A stretch of 64,000 nt of DNA from Nocardia flavorosea (GTDB lineage: Bacteria > Actinomycetota > Actinomycetes > Mycobacteriales > Mycobacteriaceae): NCBI RefSeq assembly GCF_015477805.1, contig NZ_JADLQL010000007.1:1-64000 (forward strand), given 5' to 3'. A program made the position numbers and the translations under genes. Positions 44,017-56,120 of this stretch are shown here, piece after piece (the stretch's first letter is position 1; every line of letters starts with the position of its first letter). The notes below the pieces were generated by a model. It did not search any database and was not told the origin of the DNA. It saw nothing but the letters and a program-made list of their open reading frames with translations.

Positions 44017-44394
44017 TCACTCCGGCTGTTGACTCGCCTGCGCCTCGATGCTCGAACGGAGTCCCAGAATTTCGGTCTTCTGGGCCCGGAGCCGGGCGAT
44101 CCCGGCGTCCAACTGCGCTGTCCGTTCGTCGAGTTGCGCCAAGGCGGCCGCCCGGTCGGCATCGGAGGCGCCGGCGGGGTCGATACATGCGACCTGCAGT
44201 ATCGCGGAGGCTTCCGACAGTGACAGGCCGGACGCGAGTAGACAGCGTATGTGGTCCACCGTCTGGATATCCTCGGCGCGGTAGTTCCGGTACCCGTTGG
44301 AATCGCGTCGGGGCGCGAGGATCCCGGCGCCTTCGTAGTGCCGGAGCATTCGCGGGGTCGCCCCGGTGGCCCGGCTCAGATCGCGTATCCGCAT
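44017..44394 (-). CDS. MerR-family transcriptional regulator
   Basis: The product has 125 residues. The N-terminal MerR helix-turn-helix and wing are clear (MRIRDLSRATGATPRMLRHY, GYRNYRAEDIQTVDHI), followed by a coiled coil (about 75-118). The one cysteine in the linker (Cys70) is near a possible effector site; there is no full metal-binding pattern. The ATG at 44394 has AAGGAGA upstream. It is divergent from an NAD(P)H oxidoreductase gene, with which it shares a MerR-type promoter. Confidence 0.92.
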   Translation of the reverse strand: MRIRDLSRATGATPRMLRHYEGAGILAPRRDSNGYRNYRAEDIQTVDHIRCLLASGLSLSEASAILQVACIDPAGASDADRAAALAQLDERTAQLDAGIARLRAQKTEILGLRSSIEAQASQQPE

Positions 44395-44407
44395 CCGGCT
44401 GCTCTCC

Positions 44408-44438
44408 TTGACATTGACATTGGTGTCAAACCTTAGTT
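44408..44438 (+). promoter_or_regulatory. MerR-type promoter with 19-bp spacer
   Basis: TTGACA (44408-44413) and TTAGTT (44433-44438) are 19 bp apart, the long spacing characteristic of MerR-activated promoters. A dyad TTGACA-N10-TGTCAA (44408-44429) fills the spacer. The -10 ends eight bases before the ATG at 44447. The MerR protein should twist this DNA to activate the oxidoreductase gene. Confidence 0.8.
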
Positions 44439-44446
44439 TGGCCCGT

Positions 44447-45103
44447 ATGACAAACGAAGACAGCCGGCCGAAGGTGATGCTCGTCGTCGCCCATCCAGAC
44501 CACGACTCGGCTACCTGGGCGGTCGCGCGGGCCATCGAGCAGGGCATCCGGGCCGGTGGAAATACCAGCGCCATGATCCACGACCTGGCGGCGTCCGGGT
44601 TCGACCCGGTCTACGGAAAGGCGGACTTGGCGCACCACCGCGGGCTTTCGGGACTGCCCGCCGACGTCCGGCGTGAACAGGAACTGCTCGAATCGGCCGA
44701 CGTGACCCTCGTGCTCTTCCCGGTCTACTGGTGGTCCATGCCCGCACTCGCAAAAGGCTGGTTCGACCGGGTATTCGGGGCCTACGACGATGTTGCGCAC
44801 GATAGCCCGAGCGCGGTACAGCAACTACATCTCGTCGCATTGGCCGGTCTCGGCGAAGGCACATTCGACCGGCACGGATACAAGTCGGCGTTGACCAACC
44901 AGACGATGCACGGCATCGCCGACTACTCCCGCATCGGCGAAGCGACTATCGAATTCCTCTACGACACCGAATCCAAGGAGCCGGCGGTCCACGAGCAACT
45001 GATCGCCCGGGGATACAGGATCGGGGCCGAGATGGCTCTGCGCGCGCAGACGACCCGCAACCGGGTGGCAGTTCGAGCGATCGCCACCGGCAGCCTGATG
45101 TGA
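44447..45103 (+). CDS. NAD(P)H-dependent flavodoxin-fold oxidoreductase (MdaB/KefF-like)
   Basis: The product has 218 residues. The flavodoxin-like fold-2 pattern is present: VVAHPDHDSATWAVARAI, then FPVYWWSMPALAKGWFDRVF and ALTNQTMHGI. Relatives are two-electron quinone reductases that protect against quinone and electrophile stress. The start is fixed by the MerR-type promoter; the gene probably responds to a redox or electrophile signal sensed by the divergent MerR protein. Confidence 0.88.
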   Translation: MTNEDSRPKVMLVVAHPDHDSATWAVARAIEQGIRAGGNTSAMIHDLAASGFDPVYGKADLAHHRGLSGLPADVRREQELLESADVTLVLFPVYWWSMPALAKGWFDRVFGAYDDVAHDSPSAVQQLHLVALAGLGEGTFDRHGYKSALTNQTMHGIADYSRIGEATIEFLYDTESKEPAVHEQLIARGYRIGAEMALRAQTTRNRVAVRAIATGSLM

Positions 45104-45132
45104 ACCGAGCACACTCACATTTGCTCGCGGTG

Positions 45133-45939
45133 TCAGTAGAGGAAGTCTGCGAGAATGCCGGCAACCTCGGCGGGGGCCGTGGAGGGCGCGAAATGCATCT
45201 GCCCCGGAAGCGTTTCGAGGCGGGCGTTGGGCAGCACCGCGGCGAGTCGTTCGACGGTTTCCGGCATCGGTTGCCAGGTGTCCGAACCGCGCATGAGCAG
45301 CGTCGGGGTCGTCACCGACGACCAGCGGTCCAGGTAGCTGGTATCACCGGCCATCGATTCCAGATCCCGGCTCCAGCCATAGGAGTCGTCGGGCGTGTCT
45401 TCGGCCGCCGTCGCCGCGGGCTGCTCGAGCAGTTCGGCAGGCACCCGGGCCACTTTCTCGGCCAATAACCGCTGGGCTTCGTTGTGATCCCCGTTCGCGG
45501 TGAGCTGTTCGAACCGCGACAGCACGGGCGCGAGCTCCGCCCCCGCCGCGTACAGCGGGGGCTCCCACAGCGTCAGCGAGCGGACCGCCAGCCCGGACGC
45601 CGCGGCATGCAGGGCCACTGTCGCACCGTACGACATACCCACGAGATGGGCCGGCCGGCCGATCATGCCGATGATCGCGGCCAGATCGCGCACTTCGTCC
45701 GCGAAATGCTTCGGGCTGTGCCCCGGTCCGCTCGGGGCATAACCGCGCCGGGCCGGCAACCACAGATCGAACCGGTCCGGCAGCTGCTCGGCCACCGGTT
45801 GCCAGGAATGCAACCCGCCGCCGGAACCGTGGATCATGATCACCGGTGACCCGTGCCCAGCCCGGTGATAGCGGATCACGGTTCCGTCGAATGATTCGAA
45901 GCTCGCGGGCGGCAGATCGGTGAACAACGGCATGCGCAT
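45133..45939 (-). CDS. Alpha/beta hydrolase
   Basis: The product has 268 residues. Oxyanion HGSGGGLHSW, nucleophile in GMSYGAT, acid in RGSDTWQP and histidine in GQMHFAP complete the catalytic set. The N-terminal strand SFDGTVIRYHRAGHGSPVIMIHGS fits the haloperoxidase/epoxide-hydrolase-like group. Substrate unknown. The ATG at 45939 or 45933 (two codons later) may be used. It is convergent with the oxidoreductase gene. Confidence 0.88.
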   Translation of the reverse strand: MRMPLFTDLPPASFESFDGTVIRYHRAGHGSPVIMIHGSGGGLHSWQPVAEQLPDRFDLWLPARRGYAPSGPGHSPKHFADEVRDLAAIIGMIGRPAHLVGMSYGATVALHAAASGLAVRSLTLWEPPLYAAGAELAPVLSRFEQLTANGDHNEAQRLLAEKVARVPAELLEQPAATAAEDTPDDSYGWSRDLESMAGDTSYLDRWSSVTTPTLLMRGSDTWQPMPETVERLAAVLPNARLETLPGQMHFAPSTAPAEVAGILADFLY

Positions 45940-46246
45940 ACTCTCGCAAAAGTCGTACCCACCCCTCCAGCGAATTGGTGTCGCGATTCCGATGCCGGGT
46001 TATGCCGGCAGACGCTACCCGGCTACGGCATCAGCACCAGCCCGTAGCAATGCACTGTCCGCCGCATGCATGTGACGATGATCGATCGAGGCGATCCGCT
46101 GTATGCCGGGCCGCCCGGCAATGGTGAGGACCGACGCATCGGCGGCACCGGGAGACAAACCGGCTACTGATGTGCCCATGCGGCGACTCGCCGCCGGTCC
46201 GCAGTGGTGAGTCCACGACAATCGGCTCGAGTCCGCCGTCGGAAAA
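45940..46246. other. Intergenic region
   Basis: This 307-bp gap between the hydrolase and ogt genes holds no convincing gene. A 68-codon minus-strand frame (46015-46221) lacks a ribosome-binding site and recognisable features. No clear hairpin or repeat was seen. Confidence 0.5.
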
Positions 46247-46786
46247 TCAGAACAGGGTCGGTTCGCCGAAGCCCGAGGTGCGTTCGATGGCGAGTAGACG
46301 CTGTTTGGTCGCAGTACCGCCGGGTGCCGAGAAACCGTGCAGGGCGTGGTCGGCGGCCAGGACCCGGTGGCAGGGAATGATCAAGGGGATCGGGTTGCGG
46401 CCGAGTGCTCGGCCGACGGCCTGGGCGGCGCCGGGCGTGCCGATGCGGTCGGCGACCTCGCCGTAGCTCAGAGTGCGGCCCGGGTCGATGGCGCGGGTGA
46501 CGGTGTAGACCGCGCGGTGGAATTGCGGGAGGCCGGTGAGATCGAGCGGGATCCAGCGCAGATCGTCGAGGTCGCCGTCGAGGTGGGCGCGGATCCGGGT
46601 GAGCACCGCGGCGCGCGGTCCGGCTTCGGGAGCCGGGATCCGGCGGGCGTTGTCCGGGAGCGGGGTGGACTGCGGATCGGGGCCGGGCAGCAGGAACCGG
46701 ACGACCGTGTCACCGTGCCACGCGACGGCGCAGCGGCCGATCGCAGTATCGAAATCCGTCGCATCGAATGGGGCGCTGCCGGGCAT
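46247..46786 (-). CDS. ogt: Methylated-DNA-protein-cysteine methyltransferase
   Basis: The product has 179 residues. The acceptor site IPCHRVLAAD (Cys139) and the DNA-binding TLSYGEVADRIGTPGAAQAVGRAL are typical of O6-alkylguanine-DNA alkyltransferases, which irreversibly take the alkyl group onto the cysteine. The N-terminal AGT domain is present. The ATG at 46786 was chosen; upstream codons have no family similarity. It is divergent from mcr. Confidence 0.93.
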   Translation of the reverse strand: MPGSAPFDATDFDTAIGRCAVAWHGDTVVRFLLPGPDPQSTPLPDNARRIPAPEAGPRAAVLTRIRAHLDGDLDDLRWIPLDLTGLPQFHRAVYTVTRAIDPGRTLSYGEVADRIGTPGAAQAVGRALGRNPIPLIIPCHRVLAADHALHGFSAPGGTATKQRLLAIERTSGFGEPTLF

Positions 46787-46934
46787 GTACACAGTCTGCC
46801 CGGACCCACCGACAGCTGCGGAAACGGATCGATCGCGGGCGAGACCGTGACGCAGCGCGGTTGTTGTCCTACTGTCAATATGTCCGCGGGCGGCCGCGGG
46901 CGGACACTGGATCGACGACGAACCGAGGTAAGGC

Positions 46935-48032
46935 GTGAGCACACCATCCACCGCCAAGCAGGGCCCGCTCGCGGGCATTCGCGTGATCGAACTGGCCGGG
47001 ATCGGTCCGGGGCCGCATGCCGCATTGCTGCTCGCCGACCTCGGTGCCGATGTGGTGCGGATCCAGCGGGCCGGTCAGCTCCCGGGCGGCGCCGACCGCC
47101 CGACACTGCGTGGCCGCACCGTCGTGGAGGCGAACCTGAAGGACCCGGCCGATATCGAGAAGGTGCTCGGCCTGGTGGAGAAGGCGGATGTGCTGCTCGA
47201 AGGCTTCCGCCCGGGCGTCACCGAACGGATGGGGCTGGGCCCTGATGCCGCCCTGGAGCGCAACCCCCGCCTGGTCTACGGCCGGATGACGGGCTGGGGA
47301 CAGTTCGGCCCGCTGGCCGACCGCGCCGGGCACGACATCAACTACATCAGCCTCACCGGTGTCCTGCACGCCATCGGCCGGAAAGGCGAACGTCCGGTAC
47401 CGCCGCTGAACATGGTCGGCGATTTCGGTGGTGGTTCGATGTTCCTGGTGTTCGGTGTTCTCGCCGCCTTGGTGGAGCGTCAGAACTCCGGTAAGGGACA
47501 GGTCATCGATGCCGCCATGATCGACGGCACGCTGGCGCTGTCGCAGATGATCTGGGCCTTCCGCGGGATGGGCGCGTGGAGTTCGGAACGCGGCACCAAC
47601 CTGCTCGACACCGGTATGTCGTTCTACGACACCTACGAGACTTCCGACGGCAAGTACATGGCGGTCGGTGCGATCGAACCGCAGTTCTACGCGCAGCTGC
47701 TGGCCGGACTGGAAATCGACCCCGAGGGCCTGCCGTTCCAGATGGACCCCGCCGGCCAGGACGAGCTGAAGAAACTCTTCACCGAGAAATTCCGCGGCAA
47801 GACCCGCGACGAATGGTCGGAGATCTTCGCCGGCACCGACGCCTGCGTCACCCCGGTCCTCACCTTCGAGGAAGCCACCGAGAATGAGCACATCGCCGCC
47901 CGCGGCTCGCTGCTCGAACTGGAGAACGTCACCCAGCACGCACCCGCGCCGCGCTTCTCCCGCACCCCCAGCGGTGTCCCGACCCCGCCGCCCACCGAGT
48001 CCACGCCGATCGATGCCGTCTGGACGGACTGA
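46935..48032 (+). CDS. mcr: Alpha-methylacyl-CoA racemase
   Basis: The product has 365 residues. This CoA-transferase family III enzyme interconverts R and S 2-methylacyl-CoAs for breakdown of branched lipids and sterols. The catalytic residues, by alignment with M. tuberculosis MCR (His126, Asp156), are His133 in AGHDINY and Asp163 in VGDFGGG. The GTG at 46935 follows CGAGGTAAGGC. It is a single-gene unit closed by a strong terminator. Confidence 0.95.
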   Translation: MSTPSTAKQGPLAGIRVIELAGIGPGPHAALLLADLGADVVRIQRAGQLPGGADRPTLRGRTVVEANLKDPADIEKVLGLVEKADVLLEGFRPGVTERMGLGPDAALERNPRLVYGRMTGWGQFGPLADRAGHDINYISLTGVLHAIGRKGERPVPPLNMVGDFGGGSMFLVFGVLAALVERQNSGKGQVIDAAMIDGTLALSQMIWAFRGMGAWSSERGTNLLDTGMSFYDTYETSDGKYMAVGAIEPQFYAQLLAGLEIDPEGLPFQMDPAGQDELKKLFTEKFRGKTRDEWSEIFAGTDACVTPVLTFEEATENEHIAARGSLLELENVTQHAPAPRFSRTPSGVPTPPPTESTPIDAVWTD

Positions 48033-48039
48033 ACAACAG

Positions 48040-48075
48040 GCGGGCCGGTTCGAGCTGCAACCCGAACCGGCCCGC
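48040..48075 (+). terminator. 13-bp perfect stem terminator of mcr
   Basis: GCGGGCCGGTTCG (48040-48052) pairs perfectly with CGAACCGGCCCGC (48063-48075), with a T-rich tail (TCTCTGCTGTCTCTCT). It also lies at the 3' end of pknG on the other strand and may act for both. Confidence 0.88.
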
Positions 48076-48122
48076 TCTCTGCTGTCTCTCTGTGGTGAGC
48101 GTGCCGACTGCGCGGACGGCGT

Positions 48123-51732
<3,610 letters not shown>

Positions 51733-51736
<4 letters not shown>

Positions 51737-53100
51737 CGATACTCCCGCAGTCTCGGCCAGATTCCGAAGGCGATATACGCCGCGGCCGCGATTCCGAGAA
51801 TCACCGCACCGGGCGCCAGGTAGTCGAGTACCCGGGCGCTGTGGAAAATATTGCTGCGTAGCGTGTCCCGAGTTTCGGCGATACCGGAGGCCAAGGCTTT
51901 GTCCAGCGCTTCCACATGGACAGTGGCATTCTCGGCGCCGGGCGCGGTGGCGATCGTAGCGGCCCGGGCGAATTCGCCGCGATTGAGTGTTTCGTTCATC
52001 CGCTGATGCGCCGCCAGCCAGTGCAGGAGGGCGGCGCGGGCCTCGGTGGTCGCGCGGTCGGTGTGCCCGGCGAGTAGTTCGTTGAGCCGGGTTATGTTGG
52101 CATCGAAGGTGTGGTCGTAATCGCCGGTGGTATCGCGCCGCACCAGTTTCAGGGTTTCCGCGGAGCGCGCCTGCTGCGCCAGGATCCGGCTCTCGGTGAG
52201 CCGCGCGGCCGGTACCGTGCCGTCGGATCGGCCACTCGACATCGCCGACGCCGATACAGACCCCGCGATCACCGTCCACAGCAGCAGGATCAGCACCCCG
52301 CCGGATGCCAGCAGCAATCCCGGGTTGAACGTCCGGTGCCAGCGCCGCGCCATCATCCGCTGCGCCCAGACCAGCGCTGTCAGCGCCGCCAATAGCGACA
52401 CGATGGCGAGCAGCGGTGGCCGGACGTGCCGGTCCTGCGCCTCGTCCACGGCGTCCGCGCGCCGGACATAGAGTTGCTCTGCCATCGGCAGCAATTCGCT
52501 CTGCATCTGGTGTGACGCCTCGCTGAGGTACGCGGCCCCGACCGGGTGACCTTCGCGGTTGTTCGCCCGCGCCGTCTCCACCAGACCCGAATAGACCGGC
52601 AATCCGGAACCGATACCGATCCGCTGCCGGTCGTCCTCGGCCCCGTCACCGGACAGGGTCACCAGTTCGGCGCCCGCTTCGCCCAGTGCCTGGCTGTAGC
52701 GGTCGCGCACCTGCTGTGGTTCCAGGCCCCCGGAGATGAAGGCGGTGGCCGCCGCGGCGTCGGCGACCGAGAGTGAGGTGTAGAGCCGGTGTGCGGCATT
52801 GGCATCGGGTTCGGTACCGGCGAGCAGGATGTCGAGATCGCGCTGACGGTCGTGCACCGTGGCCGCGGTGGTCGCCCCGGCCCCCAGGCACAGGACGACC
52901 AGCAGCAGTCCGACCCCGATCAGCCGCCCCGGTGAAGATTTCGCGAACTGGCGCAGCCGTGCGGGATTCAGCCATTTCCAGGCTGTTCGGACCCGCGGCC
53001 GGACAAGGCCGGACCACCGGGTCGTGCGCGCCGGTTCCGGCCGATCCGGTTCGGGCCGGCCCGGTTCGGAGACCACCCGATCCACCGCCGACCGCGTCAT
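51733..53100 (-). CDS. glnX: GlnX transmembrane sensor
   Basis: The product has 455 residues with a disordered cytoplasmic N terminus and four membrane helices (about 65-85, 220-240, 255-277 and 420-440). These bracket two extracytoplasmic helical regions, arranged like the tandem four-helix sensor domains of mycobacterial GlnX. It presumably couples ligand-bound GlnH to PknG. The ATG at 53100 has GGAGGGTGG upstream. It is the first gene of the operon, divergent from the NUDIX gene. Confidence 0.9.
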
Positions 53101-53285
53101 GTCCACCCTCCAACTCTGGGCGCCGTGTGCGCTGTATAGCTCCGCGGCATGTCGGCGATCCCGCTCACACCGCTGTCCTGAGCGTATTCGGTATTGTGCC
53201 CGCTCGCGCTTCGACGGCCACACCGACCATCCCCGTGGCCGGGTACGGCAGGATGGAAGGGGACGGTCGACGAGGACGGTGCGAT

Positions 53286-54050
53286 ATGCGCGGTGATGGA
53301 GACGGGTGGGCGGTGAGCCCTGGCGGGGTACGGCACTGGGGGAAATTCGGTGCGGCCGGGTTGCTGCTGCGCGCCCCGCTCGGGGCCGGCGGGGTGGCGG
53401 TATTGCTGCAGCACCGGGCGCCGTGGAGTCACCAGGGCGGGACGTGGGCGTTGCCCGGCGGGGCCCGGGACAGCGACGAATCCGCGGTGCACGCCGCGGT
53501 GCGCGAGGCCGACGAGGAGGCCGGGATCAAAGCCGCCGATATCCAGGTGCGGGCCGAACGGGTCACCGCCGTCGCACCCAGCGGCTGGACCTACACCACG
53601 GTGATCGCCGACGCCGGTAAGCCGTTGCCCGTCGAGCCCAATATGGAAAGCGTCGAACTGGCCTGGGTGCCGGAGGACGAGGTAGATCAACGGCCGCTGC
53701 ACGCCGCGTTCGCCGCTGCCTGGCCGGATCTGCGGGTGACCCTGGCGCGGATGGATACAAGTGAATGCCCGCAGGCGGACGCCGCCGAACTTTCCGCGAC
53801 GCTGCCGCGCACGATCGACCTGGGCGCGGAATTCATCTGGTTGCACGCCGATCCCGAAGGCCCCGGGGAGCGCGCGGTCCTGCTGAACCCGCCGTACCCG
53901 GCCGAGGAGCCCGATGCGGGCGAGTCGGCGGCGGCAGCGGCAGCGGTCGCGGCGGCCGGCGACCCCACCGCGGAACCGGGAGCGGCGGTCCCGGCGGAGG
54001 CCCGCGTGCTGGGTATTCCGCGGAGCCACGTACTCGGCCCGGAGTCCTGA
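53286..54050 (+). CDS. NUDIX hydrolase (MutT3-like)
   Basis: The product has 254 residues. The NUDIX box spans 59-81 (GARDSDESAVHAAVREADEEAGI; all key Glu and Gly residues present). The C-terminal 40 residues are Ala/Pro-rich and disordered. Position next to glnX and near the thi genes matches Rv0413 (mutT3). It likely hydrolyses oxidised or unwanted nucleotides, but the substrate is not shown. The ATG at 53286 has no clear Shine-Dalgarno sequence. Its TGA overlaps the next ATG (TGATG). Confidence 0.9.
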   Translation: MRGDGDGWAVSPGGVRHWGKFGAAGLLLRAPLGAGGVAVLLQHRAPWSHQGGTWALPGGARDSDESAVHAAVREADEEAGIKAADIQVRAERVTAVAPSGWTYTTVIADAGKPLPVEPNMESVELAWVPEDEVDQRPLHAAFAAAWPDLRVTLARMDTSECPQADAAELSATLPRTIDLGAEFIWLHADPEGPGERAVLLNPPYPAEEPDAGESAAAAAAVAAAGDPTAEPGAAVPAEARVLGIPRSHVLGPES

Positions 54051-55318
54051 TGGTCGCCGCAGGTTCGGAACGGCCCGGTGGCGCCGCGGGGGCGGACCGA
54101 CCGGCTCGCGTTACGAGTGCGGGCCGATCGGGAGGTGCTGTGGGTTCGCAGCGATCGGGTGGCGTTGCGGGTTCGGACCTACCGGGTGGTGCTGTGGGTT
54201 CGGACGGGCCGGGTGATGCTGCTGGTGGGGATCGGCGCGGTGGTGCTGGCGGCTCGGAGCGGCGGGGTGGTGCGGCTGGTGGGGATCGGCGCGGTGGTGC
54301 CGGCGGCTCGGAGCGGCGGGGTGGCGCAGCCGGTACGGACCGGCCGAGTGCTGTTGGTGCGGAAAGGTTGAGTGGCGGCGTGGGCGCGGACCGGCCGCCG
54401 GCCACGTCCCGTGCCGGCCGGCCCTTCGTGCTGCTCTCGGTGGCGGTGAGTATCGACGGTTATATCGACGACACTGCCGACGAGCGCTTGCTGCTGTCGA
54501 ACGAGGCCGATTTCGATCGGGTGGACGAGTTGCGGGCCTGGGCGGACGCCGTTCTGGTGGGAGCCGAAACGGTGCGGCGCGATAATCCGCGGTTGCTGGT
54601 GAAGGACGAGGGCCGTCGCCGGGCCCGGGTTGCCGCCGGGAAACCCGAGTACCCCCGGAAAGTGACGGTGACCGCCGCCGGGGACCTCGATCCGGCCGCC
54701 CGCTTCTGGCATCACGGTACGGCCGAACATCCACCGCTGGTCTACACCACCGAATCCGGTGCCCGCCGACTGACGGAACGCCTGCTCCCGCCCGCGGAGG
54801 ATCGCCTGGCCGCGTCGGCGGAGCACCGTTCGGTCGCGTCTACGGGGGATCGTTCGGTCGCGTCAGCGGGGGATTGCCTGGCCGCGGCTGCGCAGGATCG
54901 GTCGGTCGCATCTGCGGGGGAACACTCGACCGCGCCTGCGGAGGAACGGCCGGTCGTCCCCTCGGGGGAACGGCCTGTCTTGCCCGCGGAGATCGTTGTG
55001 CTGGGTGCCGAGCTCGAATTCGGGGCTTTGCTGGACGATCTCGCCGCCCGCGGGATCGAGCGGTTGATGGTCGAGGGGGGCGGCCGTATCCACACTGCGT
55101 TCCTGGCCGCCGGCCTGGCCGACGAACTCCATCTCGCCGTCGGCCCCACCCTGGTCGGCGATCCGCAGGCGCCGCGGTTCCTGTACCCGGCCGCGTTCCC
55201 GGGCGGCTCCACCCACCGCATGTCGTTGCTCGGGGTATCGCAGCTCGGGGATGTGGCAGTGTTGCGTTATCGACCCCAGGAGGCCCGATGCCCGAACCCG
55301 ACCACCATCACTGGATGA
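54050..55318 (+). CDS. RibD C-terminal-type reductase with two repeat expansions
   Basis: The product has 422 residues from the ATG overlapping the NUDIX stop. Residues 1-120 are Gly/Ala/Arg/Ser-rich repeats. The RibD_C/dihydrofolate-reductase-like domain begins near 125 (VLLSVAVSIDGYIDD, VLVGAETVRRDNPRL) and ends with MVEGGGRIHTAFLAAGLADEL and HLAVGPTLVGD. It is interrupted at about 249-313 by repeats of a DRSVASAG-like unit. Such proteins reduce a pyrimidine or pterin with NADPH. It stands apart from a complete RibD and is paired with a deaminase downstream, as if RibD were split. A GTG at 54380 would give a 312-residue protein without the first repeat block. Confidence 0.78.
   Translation: MVAAGSERPGGAAGADRPARVTSAGRSGGAVGSQRSGGVAGSDLPGGAVGSDGPGDAAGGDRRGGAGGSERRGGAAGGDRRGGAGGSERRGGAAGTDRPSAVGAERLSGGVGADRPPATSRAGRPFVLLSVAVSIDGYIDDTADERLLLSNEADFDRVDELRAWADAVLVGAETVRRDNPRLLVKDEGRRRARVAAGKPEYPRKVTVTAAGDLDPAARFWHHGTAEHPPLVYTTESGARRLTERLLPPAEDRLAASAEHRSVASTGDRSVASAGDCLAAAAQDRSVASAGEHSTAPAEERPVVPSGERPVLPAEIVVLGAELEFGALLDDLAARGIERLMVEGGGRIHTAFLAAGLADELHLAVGPTLVGDPQAPRFLYPAAFPGGSTHRMSLLGVSQLGDVAVLRYRPQEARCPNPTTITG
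54227..54334 (+). repeat. Tandem 54-bp coding repeat
   Basis: Two nearly identical 54-bp units encode the same 18-residue Gly/Arg/Ser block in the N-terminal tail of the reductase. Degenerate shorter copies flank them between about 54060 and 54370. Confidence 0.8.
54794..54988 (+). repeat. Degenerate 24-27-bp coding repeats inside the reductase domain
   Basis: About eight short units of the type GAxxxRSVASAGD are inserted between conserved strands of the reductase domain. All are multiples of three, so the frame is preserved. Confidence 0.75.
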
Positions 55319-55743
55319 ACCGGGCCATCGAGCTGGCGCGGCGCAGCCCGCCGGTTCCGGGCGCGTTCTCGGTGGGCGCGGTGATCGTCACTGCCGACGG
55401 AGCCGAGCTCGCCACCGGCTACTCGCGGGAAGCCGGCCCGAAGAACCATGCCGAGGAAGCCGCCCTGGCCAAACTCGACCCGGCGGATCCGCGGCTCCGC
55501 CACGCCACCTTGTACAGCACCTTGGAACCGTGTTCGGAGCGGGCCACCAAGAGCAGGCTGCCGTGTACCGACCGGGTGCTCGCGGCCGGTATCCCGGCCG
55601 TGGTGATCGCCTGGCGCGAACCGGCCACCTTCGTCGCGAACTGTGTGGGTGTGGAGAAACTGCGACAGCACGGGGTGCAGGTACTGGAGCTCCCGGAGCT
55701 GGCCGAGGCCGCGATGTCGATGAACCGGCACCTCGAGTTGTGA
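55288..55743 (+). CDS. Cytidine/deoxycytidylate-deaminase-type zinc enzyme (RibD N-terminal-like)
   Basis: The product has 151 residues. Zinc site: His54 and Glu56 in NHAEEAALA; Cys82 and Cys93 in EPCSERATKSRLPC. This matches the deaminase half of RibD more than free cytidine deaminases. The ATG at 55288 has AGGAGG upstream and overlaps the reductase gene by 31 bases, so the two are co-translated. It may deaminate a pyrimidine or purine ring in a riboflavin-like or nucleotide salvage route; the substrate is unknown. Confidence 0.85.
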   Translation: MPEPDHHHWMNRAIELARRSPPVPGAFSVGAVIVTADGAELATGYSREAGPKNHAEEAALAKLDPADPRLRHATLYSTLEPCSERATKSRLPCTDRVLAAGIPAVVIAWREPATFVANCVGVEKLRQHGVQVLELPELAEAAMSMNRHLEL

Positions 55744-56120
55744 ACCGCATCGGGTAGCGCGCCTCACACCGGGCGCGGAAATAGCTCGCCGGGTGCCCGG
55801 GTTGAATACCGGTGTCGACGTTCGGACAGCCCCGGGCCGCACCCCATTCGTCGCTACGAGTGACCACTCGCCGAGAGGCGCTTGTTGGACGTCGACCTCG
55901 AACAACGCTGCTGGGACCACCACCCGGCGGCGTTTTTCATTTTCCTACGTGTATGCGGCACCAGTATCGCCAATGCCGGGAATGTCCGATAATCGAAGCG
56001 ATCTGTGGTGGTGCACCGCCGACGGGTACACGGCGGCTGGGCGAGTATTCGTGAGGTGCTGATGAGGTTCGAGCGCAGGCCGGTCGAACGCACCGGCTGC
56101 GGGCCGAGGCGGCTGTTCGG
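55744..56120. other. Intergenic region with possible mini-ORF
   Basis: No convincing gene. AT-richer stretches around 55930-55950 may hold the promoter of the CHAP gene. An ATG at 56062 starts a 20-codon basic frame (56062-56124) whose TGA overlaps the CHAP gene ATG as ATGA; it might be a coupling leader but support is weak. Confidence 0.4.

Noticed and set aside
46015-46221. 68-codon minus-strand ORF in the gap before ogt
   Set aside because: No ribosome-binding site, no recognisable domain, composition like random GC-rich DNA.
55793-56062. 89-codon plus-strand ORF upstream of the CHAP gene
   Set aside because: No Shine-Dalgarno sequence and no coding pattern; overlaps likely promoter sequence.
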